A DNA stretch of 45,029 bases from Paraplanobispora takensis (GTDB lineage: Bacteria; Actinomycetota; Actinomycetes; Streptosporangiales; Streptosporangiaceae), in NCBI RefSeq assembly GCF_016863195.1, contig NZ_BOOK01000069.1:1-45029 (forward strand), in the 5' to 3' direction. Both the position numbers and the translations under genes were made by a program. Numbering within the stretch: the stretch's first letter is position 1; the number at the start of each line of letters is the position of its first letter. Positions 39,162 to 45,029 of the stretch are shown here, in pieces. The notes beneath the pieces were generated by a model that had not been told where the DNA came from, searched no databases, and saw only the letters and a list, made by a program, of their open reading frames with translations.

Positions 39162-40862
39162 CTAGGCGGGGCGGGGCCTGGGCTGTCCGGGAGTGGGCTG
39201 ATCGGTCCAGTCGCTGAGGACTTGGTCGAGGCGGGCGGGATCGAGTGGTTTGGCGAGGTGGGCGTCGAATCCGGCGGCGCGGCTGCGTTCGCGGTCGCTG
39301 TCTTGGCTGAATCCGGAGACGGCGATCAGGCGGGTACTGCGGTGGGTTGGAGTGCGGCGCAGCCGGCGGGCGACGGTGTAGCCGTCGGGGTCGTCGCCGA
39401 GGGCCAGGTCGCACAGGATCAGATCGAACGGGTGCTGGGCCGCGGCGAGGGCGTCGGCGCCGTTGGTGGCGATGGTGACGGTGTCGCCGCGCTGGCGTAG
39501 CAGCACGGCGTACATGGCGGCGAGGTCAGCGTTGTCCTCGACGAGCAGGACCCGCATCGGCGCCCGGGTGGTGACCGGCGCGGGGCGCTGCTCGGCGCCG
39601 TTGGGCGGGGCGTCGGTGAGCGGCAGCCGAACGGTGAACGTGGCGCCGGTCCCGGGACCGTTGCTGTGGGCGGTGGCGCTGCCGTCGTGCAGCGTGGCGA
39701 TGCCGCGGACCACGGCCAGGCCCAGGCCCAGGCCGGCGGGAGTGCTCTGGCCGGAGGTGCCGGCCCGCACGAACGGGTCGAACAGGCCGGCCGCCGCCTC
39801 AGGGGCGAAGCCGGGTCCCTCATCGCGCACGCGCAAGACGGCGTGCCCGGCGTCGGTGGTCACCTCGACGTGGACCGGGATGTCGGTGGGTGCGTGTTTG
39901 CGGGCGTTGTCGAGCAAGTTGCTGATCATTTGGGCGAGGCGGACCGGGTCGCCGTCGACGGTCGCGGGCATGTCGGGCAACGTGAGATGGATCCCGGCGC
40001 TGCCGGGGCGGGTGGCTTCGATGTCGCCGACGATGGCGGCCACGAGCGTGCGCAGGTCCAGTGGCCGACGGGCAACCTGCAGGTGGCCGGTGACGACCCT
40101 GGCGGCTTCGAGCAGGTCGTCGGTCATCCGGGTCAGGGCGGTCAGTTGCCGGGCGAGTACGGCGAGGGCCGGATGGTCGGGGACGTCCAGCCCAAGGACG
40201 TCCAGGGCGGCGCGGGCCGAGGCGAGGGGATTGCGCAGTTCGTGTGACAGGGTGGCGATGAACCGGTCCTTGGCCTGCTGCTGGGCTCGCAGCGCGTCGC
40301 CGGCGGCGGCCAGTTCGGCGTTGACGCGCTGCAGTTGCCGGTTGGCGTCCTGCAGGTGGCGGCCGCGGGTGAACAGGTCGGCCTCCATCTGCTCGATTCG
40401 GGTCTGCAGCGCCACGGTGATGCGTTGCTGCTCGTGGCCGTGACGGCGCAGCTCGACCAGGTCGGTGACATCCTGGACCCGGTGGACGATGAACGCCACA
40501 CTGCCGTCGTCGGCGAACAGCGGGGTGTTGACCGGGCTCCAGTATCGCTCGACGAACCCGCCCTCGGGTGTACGGATGTCATAGCGCTGCAGGGCCAGGG
40601 CGTCGGGCCGGCCGGAGTCCACCACCGTCTGCAGGGATCGGCGCAGGTTGCGCACGCCGTCGGCGTCCGGGTCGTCAGGGTTGTCGGGGAACACCTCGAA
40701 CATCGGCCGGCCGGCCACCGCCTCCCGGTCGATCATGGTGGCGTCGGCGTAGGCCTGATTGATGGTGACGATGGTGAAGTCCGCCGTCATGATCAAGTAT
40801 GGCGACGGGAGCGACTCGAACAATCGTTCGTAGTCCAACGGCCATCCGCTTGCGGAGGCCAT
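39162..40862 (-). CDS. Hybrid histidine kinase with PAS and receiver domain
   Basis: A 566-aa soluble protein. Domains in order: PAS (ESLPSPYLIMTADFTIVTINQAYADATMIDREAVAGRPMFEVFP), a coiled coil (about 145-200), HisKA with SHELRNPL (His207), HATPase with the N box NLLDNARKHA and G box DEGPGF (347-352), then a C-terminal receiver with Asp485 in LILCDLAL. There is no membrane segment, so it senses a cytoplasmic signal. ATG 40862 overlaps the regulator stop (ATGA), so it is coupled with it. A longer frame upstream is a shadow of the regulator gene. Confidence 0.93.
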   Translation of the reverse strand: MASASGWPLDYERLFESLPSPYLIMTADFTIVTINQAYADATMIDREAVAGRPMFEVFPDNPDDPDADGVRNLRRSLQTVVDSGRPDALALQRYDIRTPEGGFVERYWSPVNTPLFADDGSVAFIVHRVQDVTDLVELRRHGHEQQRITVALQTRIEQMEADLFTRGRHLQDANRQLQRVNAELAAAGDALRAQQQAKDRFIATLSHELRNPLASARAALDVLGLDVPDHPALAVLARQLTALTRMTDDLLEAARVVTGHLQVARRPLDLRTLVAAIVGDIEATRPGSAGIHLTLPDMPATVDGDPVRLAQMISNLLDNARKHAPTDIPVHVEVTTDAGHAVLRVRDEGPGFAPEAAAGLFDPFVRAGTSGQSTPAGLGLGLAVVRGIATLHDGSATAHSNGPGTGATFTVRLPLTDAPPNGAEQRPAPVTTRAPMRVLLVEDNADLAAMYAVLLRQRGDTVTIATNGADALAAAQHPFDLILCDLALGDDPDGYTVARRLRRTPTHRSTRLIAVSGFSQDSDRERSRAAGFDAHLAKPLDPARLDQVLSDWTDQPTPGQPRPRPA

Positions 40863-41617
40863 CACGGGTCCAGCCGGTAACCGATGCCGCGCACGGTGGT
40901 GATCCGCGGGCTGCTCGCGCTGGCCATGGCGAGTTTGCGGCGCAGCCGGTACACATGCTCGATGACGGACGAGCCGTCCTGCCGGTGCGGGTCGGCGCCC
41001 CACACCGCGCTCAGCAGCTGGCCGGTGGCGAACACCTGCCGGGGCTGGGAGATCAGCAGCGCCAGCAACTCGTACTCCAGCGGCGTCAACGCCATCGGCA
41101 CGCCGTCCACGGTGACCTCTCGCGACCGGGTGTCGACGGCCAGCGCGCCGACGCGATGCACCGCCTCGGCACCCGGGGGGTGCGCGCGACGCAGCACCGC
41201 CCGGATCCGGGCAGCCAGCTCCGGCAGGGAGAACGGCTTGACGACATAGTCGTCGGCGCCCAGCTCCAACCCGACGACGCGTTCCCGCTCCTCGACCCAG
41301 CCGGTCAAGATGATCACCGGCAGGTGACGGCCGGCGCGTACCCCGCGCAGGAAGTCCAGGCCGTTGCCGTCGGGGAGGCCGAGATCCAGCACGAGCAGGT
41401 CGACGGAGTGGGTGCGCAGCAACGCCGTCGCACCGCGGGTGTCGCCGGCGGTATAGATCCGAAATCCGTCGCGGGTGAGGTAGGCGGTGGCCATCTCGAC
41501 CAGGTCCGCCTCGTCATCCACCAAAGCGATCACCGGCCGCGTCACTGCCGGGCGCAGCGGCTCGTGCACTGGTGAGTCGTTGACCGGCCGGTCATCCCGC
41601 GTCGATGCGGCACCCAT
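40862..41617 (-). CDS. OmpR-family response regulator
   Basis: A 251-aa protein with a receiver domain (VDDEADLV, phospho-acceptor Asp78 in LLVLDLGLPD, Lys in YVVKPFSL) and an OmpR-type winged helix (LTPLEYELLALLISQPRQVFATGQLLSAVWG, VIEHVYRLRRKL, VRGIGYRLDP). It should be phosphorylated by the coupled kinase and bind promoter DNA. The N-terminal 25 residues before RPVIALVDDE are poorly conserved, so a later start is possible. Confidence 0.93.
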   Translation of the reverse strand: MGAASTRDDRPVNDSPVHEPLRPAVTRPVIALVDDEADLVEMATAYLTRDGFRIYTAGDTRGATALLRTHSVDLLVLDLGLPDGNGLDFLRGVRAGRHLPVIILTGWVEERERVVGLELGADDYVVKPFSLPELAARIRAVLRRAHPPGAEAVHRVGALAVDTRSREVTVDGVPMALTPLEYELLALLISQPRQVFATGQLLSAVWGADPHRQDGSSVIEHVYRLRRKLAMASASSPRITTVRGIGYRLDP

Positions 41618-41670
41618 GTGGTGAGGGTAACACCGAAGACGTCACGCCTGCCGCCGCACCTGGAGCCGCC

Positions 41671-42021
41671 ATGCCTCCACCAGATGATCCCGCCGGTTCG
41701 CGCACCGGGCGAAGCATCGACGGGCCCGGCACCTCGCGGCAGCATCGGGCACTGCAAGCGAGGGAATACAGCACCGCCGCCGCGGCGCGCGCGGAACGCC
41801 GGTGTGAGCAGTCCGAGCGCGCCGGCCGGCTCATCGAGCGCAGCGAGCAGCGCATCGAGCGCGCCGGCCGGCTCATCGAGCGCAGCGAGCAGCGCATCAA
41901 GGGCTCCGACCAGCGCATCGAGCGCGCCGGCCGGCTCATCAAGGGTGACGACCGGCTCCGCGCCGCACCCAGCGACCGCCTGTCGCCACGCCAAGCGCCG
42001 ACGCCGACGCCGAGCTGCTGA
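41671..42021 (+). CDS. Coiled-coil protein of heptad repeats
   Basis: A 116-aa frame with the heptads ERAGRLI, ERSEQRI, ERAGRLI, ERSEQRI, KGSDQRI, ERAGRLI, KGDDRLR in series. The DNA word GAGCGCGCCGGCCGGCTCAT recurs at 41815, 41857 and 41920 (offsets 42 and 63, multiples of 21 nt), so the repeats grew by 7-codon steps. It reads away from the regulator gene. The minus strand also has long frames here, so coding is not certain. It resembles the coiled-coil frame at 38495. Confidence 0.45.
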   Translation: MPPPDDPAGSRTGRSIDGPGTSRQHRALQAREYSTAAAARAERRCEQSERAGRLIERSEQRIERAGRLIERSEQRIKGSDQRIERAGRLIKGDDRLRAAPSDRLSPRQAPTPTPSC

Positions 42022-42177
42022 CCGACATCGACGACACCTACGCCCACGGTACCCCTGCGCGACTGGGCGGTCTTCACCCACACCGCCGCCGACCTGTGCG
42101 CCGAATCCGGCCGCGCCCACATCGACGAGCCCATCATCGCCAACGCCTACGCCCTGCTGGGCGGCGACTTCAACTGA
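42000..42177 (+). pseudogene. Degenerate gene fragment
   Basis: Two frames together give SADADAELLTDIDDTYAHGTP and then DWAVFTHTAADLCAESGRAHIDEPIIANAYALLGGDFN with a stop at 42175-42177. The break between them is a frameshift near 42060, and an in-frame stop lies just upstream. It is a remnant with no family recognised. Confidence 0.45.
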
Positions 42178-42189
42178 CCGGCCCGCCAT

Positions 42190-42871
42190 GCCCGCCCGGC
42201 CTCCATTATCGTCGTCGACAGCCCCGACGACGACGTCGCCGTCAACCGGCACCTGACCGATCTCGGCGAGACCGACATCACGACGAGCGCACTGGTGATC
42301 ATCCGCCCCACCCCCGGCGCCACCCAACTGGCCACGCTCGGTCATGACGTACTGATGGCGGCGGGCAAAGCTCCACCGCCATCACAACCGAACGCATCGG
42401 CAAAGCCGTCTGGGACCTGGCCCGCTCCTGGACGATCGGCGCCGGCGTCCGCGACATCGTGGCCGATCGCGCCCACCGGCTCACCGCCGCGCAACACGCC
42501 GCCTTGCACCAGCTGGCCGCCCAGACGGCCAGCCGCCTATGGCTGATCTGCAGCGGCCCGGAGCCCTTCATCCTGCCGCACGAGGCCATGGGCGCCGGCG
42601 TCGAGCGCATCGACGCGGCCACCTTCTATGCCTGCCTGCCCGCCAGTGATCCCACCCGCCCGGCCCCTGCCGCCCAGGCCGTCCCTCGCTGGCCGGTGCT
42701 GCCCGACGCCGACTTCCCCACCTTCCTGGACTGCGGGCCGTGGCCGACGACGTGGCCAGCGCCGCCCAACGGGCCCGCAACCAGAACCCGCCCACCCGAC
42801 GCATGCGTTTCTGCGTGAAGAGCATCGTCGTGGACGTGGCCGTCCAGGCCTTCACGATCGCCAGCGGGTGA
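42190..42871 (+). pseudogene. Multiply frameshifted unknown gene
   Basis: Three frames in order read as one protein: VIIRPTPGATQLATLGHDVLMAAG, then TERIGKAVWDLARSWTIGAGVRDIVADRAHRLTAAQHAALHQLAAQTASRLWLICSGPEPFILPHEAMGAGVERIDAATFYACLP, then LRAVADDVASAAQRARNQNPPTRRMRFCVKSIVVDVAVQAFTIASG with a stop near 42871. Breaks fall at about 42365 and 42735. I do not recognise the family. Loss of function is likely unless the frame changes are sequencing errors. Confidence 0.55.
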
Positions 42872-43036
42872 CCAGGCGCCAGCCGGGGGTAATTGAGAGC
42901 CCCTCCCACGGCACCCACCTGACCTGCGGACATTAAGCTAGCCAGCTAGCACGACCGGCGGTGACCAGCCACTTCGTGTCCTCTCTCGTTGGAAGTGGGC
43001 CATTCTCACTCGACCTGAGTCCTGGAACCGGGTTTC
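42872..43036. other. Gap without a gene
   Basis: About 165 bp between the pseudogene and the CPBP gene. A short run CTAGCCAGCTAGC (near 42937) resembles the GntR operator half-site, but only once. No repeat or terminator was seen. Confidence 0.35.
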
Positions 43037-43734
43037 TCAGCTACCCGAGCCACCGGTTGAGCGCGGAAGGCGCCATGGCGGGGCGACGGGAATGCGGCGG
43101 TGGCGGGCGACCACCAGAACGGCGGTGCAGGCGAGTTCCAGGAGCGCGCTGGTCAGCAGGCTCGCATCGGTGCCGTAGACGCCGCCGGAGATCGGGGCGG
43201 GCGCGTGCGGGACGACGGTGATCAGCCGGTGGGCGCCGAAGACGTCCGGGCCGAACAGTGTGTCGGTCGCCAGGTTCCAGCCGGCGTGCAGCGCAATCGG
43301 CAGCCACATTGTTCGGGTGAGGAGGTAGGCGCCGGCGAACAGGACACCGGCCGGCGTGCGGGGAGGGCGTACAGCAGCGCGTCGGGCAGGGTGTCGTTGG
43401 CGGCGGCCATCGCGACATGTCCGGCACCGAACAGGACGGCGGTCACCCCGAGCGCCGTCCAGGTGCCGGCCAGGTGCTCGATGAGGCGCAGCAGGTAACG
43501 AGCCAGGGTCTCCTCGATCACCGGGGTGAGGACGGCGGCGGTCAGGGCGGTGGCGGCGACCGAGGTCGCCGATGCGGTCGAGCGGGTCAGATCGATCGCG
43601 CCGGTGGCGTACAGCACCATGATGACGGCGGTCGGCAGCGTGAAGCCTGCCGCCAGTCCCCAGCCGAGGCTGCGGCCTATCGCGTGGGTTCGCCATGGGT
43701 CGGCCCACCATGATCTGTTGCGCATGGCCTCCAC
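43037..43734 (-). pseudogene. CPBP-family membrane protease with a frameshift
   Basis: The first part (from 43734) reads SLGWGLAAGFTLPTAVIMVLYATG, VAATALTAAVLTPVIEETLARYLLRLIEHLAG (the EExxxR motif), FGAGHVAMAAAND (the FxxxH motif) and LPDALLYALP. The sequence then continues in another frame as AGVLFAGAYLLTRTMWLPIALHAGWNLATDTLFG (the HxxxN motif) to 43037. The break is near 43348-43356, where one base appears to be missing. Intact CPBP proteins are multi-span metalloproteases. This one is disrupted, or the base was lost in sequencing. Confidence 0.7.
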
Positions 43735-43789
43735 TGTGTGCCGTGACCGGCCCCGGGTTCCATGCAGACAGCGCCACCATCAGCGGTAG

Positions 43790-44156
43790 GACTGGCCTTA
43801 CCGCCGATGCGGCCCGGCCGAAGCCTCTTGCCTCCATGGCTCCGCTCGGATGAGAACAACGGCCAGTGCGTTGCTCGCGGGATCTGAGTTACCGCGGCTT
43901 TTTTCAAGAACGCCAGCTTCTCGCGCAACTCGGCGTTTTCTCGCTCCAGCTCCCGGACGCGGGCCCGCTCCGGCCCGGAGACCGGCGGCTCGTCCTGGCC
44001 GTGCACGATCCGGTGCCGGTGCACCCAGCTGCCCAACGTGCTGGCGTCGATGCCGAACTCGCGGGCCACCGCCGCCGCGGTCCGCTCGCCCTCCAGCACC
44101 ATGCGGACGGCCTCGTCCTTGAACTCGGGCGAGAACTGCCCACGACGCCTCGTCAC
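43790..44156 (-). pseudogene. IS3-family OrfA with orfB lost
   Basis: The minus strand encodes RRRGQFSPEFKDEAVRMVLEGERTAAAVAREFGIDASTLGSWVHRHR (helix-turn-helix) and the leucine-zipper part ERENAELREKLAFLKKAA, typical of IS3 OrfA. Then the text changes to VTQIPRATHWPLFSS, with no DDE orfB. Only the OrfA end and one terminal segment of the element remain. Confidence 0.8.
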
Positions 44157-44269
44157 GCACCTACCTCTTCCAGACTTCTGTCAGCTCATGTAGCTGGCTG
44201 TTCGGGATCTGCTAGGCACCTCACGGTTTGAAGGGTGCGCGGGCGGTGCCGCCGACCACGGTCATTCGC

Positions 44270-44671
44270 CTACCTCCGGACTTCCCGTAAGGCCTGCATG
44301 CCCCAGATGCCGGCGCTGACCCAGCCGAGCACGGCGACCGCCATCAGGCTCAGGGTGAATAGCGGGGGATAGCCGGGGCCATGGGTGGTCACCGCGGAGT
44401 CGAAGGAACTGCCGGTGGCGAGGAATGCGAATGCCGCGACTGTGACAGTGGCGAGGACGTCACGGGTCCACCGGCCCGCCCTGGTCTGACGCCTGGCCCG
44501 GTACCACCATGCGATGCCGAACGGCACCGCGAAAAAGGGTGTGATCAGGACCGTGTCGGCGGGGCCTCCGGTGAGAGGGGAGATGACGCCTGCGGCGGCC
44601 GACAGGAGAACAGCGGCCCGCAGAGTGCGGATGCCGATGTTCTCGGCGTTCGTCCGCCCCAGCGGCTCCAC
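44270..44671 (-). CDS. Unknown membrane protein
   Basis: A 133-aa protein with four likely membrane segments (LRAAVLLSAAAGVISPLTG, VLITPFFAVPFGIAWWY, VLATVTVAAFAFLATGSSF, LFTLSLMAVAVLGWVSAGIWGM). It has no recognisable family and no close operon partner. The start at 44671 begins with an acidic-polar stretch. Function unknown. Confidence 0.6.
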   Translation of the reverse strand: MEPLGRTNAENIGIRTLRAAVLLSAAAGVISPLTGGPADTVLITPFFAVPFGIAWWYRARRQTRAGRWTRDVLATVTVAAFAFLATGSSFDSAVTTHGPGYPPLFTLSLMAVAVLGWVSAGIWGMQALREVRR

Positions 44672-44965
44672 CTGACGCTTCCATCGGATGGGCCTGCGAA
44701 CGGATCGCGGCCGGGAGGCAGCCGGGCCACGCGTATCGGAGCCGGATGATGGGGTCGTCCGGCCGTCCAGCCATATCCAGACATCGTCCGACGGCTTGAG
44801 GCCTCACCTGCCGCGGACGCGGCGCGAAACGTCCCACACCGGTGACTTGCGCCGTACCGGTGGAAAGCGGACGGTGCCGTGCCGGCCCGGCCGGTACACG
44901 ACCCGGCCGGGACGGCGCATTCGGAACTCAGATGCCGTGGATGGCGACCGCGACCCCCGAAGTGC
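44672..44965. other. Gap without a supported gene
   Basis: About 290 bp. Frames on the minus strand here are Arg/Pro-rich shadows. A GC-rich segment with several CCGGCCGG-type repeats near 44880-44910 could form hairpins. Confidence 0.35.
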
Positions 44966-45029
44966 TCAGACCTCTTCGACGCTGCTCGGCTCGCGCCGGG
45001 ACAGGTCGATGCCGAGCTCTTCGGCGGCG
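44966..45029 (-). CDS. C-terminus of a gene running out of the window
   Basis: The minus strand reads AAEELGIDLSRREPSSVEEV and a stop at 44966-44968. Only the last 20 codons are inside the window, too few to name a family. Confidence 0.4.
   Translation of the reverse strand, partial: AAEELGIDLSRREPSSVEEV

Noticed and set aside
39222-40880. Plus-strand frames opposite the histidine kinase
   Set aside because: The minus strand carries complete kinase and regulator motifs, so these are shadows.
42930-42955. CTAGCCAGCTAGC as a further GntR operator
   Set aside because: A single copy, far from the GntR gene and without a promoter in place; best treated as chance.

Overview
The window is high-GC DNA with actinobacterial gene content: a WhiB regulator, an FtsK/SpoIIIE-type conjugative translocase of the AICE class, an actinobacterial type I-E CRISPR repeat, GTG starts, and GGAGG ribosome sites. 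It looks like an accessory region of an Actinomycetes chromosome. The order cannot be fixed from this sequence.

Layout: (1) 1-2255, a type I-E CRISPR array of 37 visible repeats read on the + strand; its leader end lies outside the window. (2) About 2343-23904, an actinomycete integrative and conjugative element (AICE). On the minus strand it carries integrase, excisionase, Prim-Pol, an AAA+ helicase, SSB, a TraB/FtsK translocase, several membrane (spread-like) proteins, an M48-like protein, WhiB, an HNH-type protein and many small proteins. Its right part holds a divergent GntR-HAD-APH operon on the + strand, then DUF932 and WYL genes. (3) 24070-26417, a second I-E array of 39 repeats in the opposite orientation, so arrays 1 and 2 lie tail to tail around the AICE. 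(4) 26512-34268, an I-E effector operon on the minus strand: cas3, an unknown 119-aa gene, cse1, cse2, cas7e, cas5e, cas6e. There is no cas1 or cas2. (5) 34504-34776, a decayed third mini-array. (6) 34967-35008, the 3' half of a tRNA-Met-like gene, probably an attachment-site scar, then insertion-sequence debris, a truncated HEAT-like gene and an IS30 transposase with a C-terminal frameshift. (7) 38495-45029, a coiled-coil protein, a hybrid histidine kinase and OmpR regulator pair, pseudogenes, a frameshifted CPBP protease, an IS3 remnant and a membrane protein.

How it works together: the AICE has a full set for excision (int/xis), replication (Prim-Pol, helicase and SSB, with a large inverted-repeat iteron region between Prim-Pol and helicase as the likely origin) and double-stranded DNA transfer (TraB-like, with a cluster of CTGTCC motifs just beyond its 3' end as the likely clt). 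A GntR regulator sits beside three GGCTAG operator repeats and probably controls the element. The CRISPR-Cas locus can process crRNA and interfere, but it has no adaptation genes here. The leader-side first repeat of array 2 is mutated, as expected if spacer uptake stopped long ago. Two spacers can be read as phage metabolic genes (QueE-like and ribonucleotide-reductase-like).

The most unusual points are the AICE between two converging arrays that share one repeat, the effector-only I-E operon with an unknown embedded gene, and the tRNA half-gene, which raises the possibility that the whole CRISPR-Cas block is itself part of an island.
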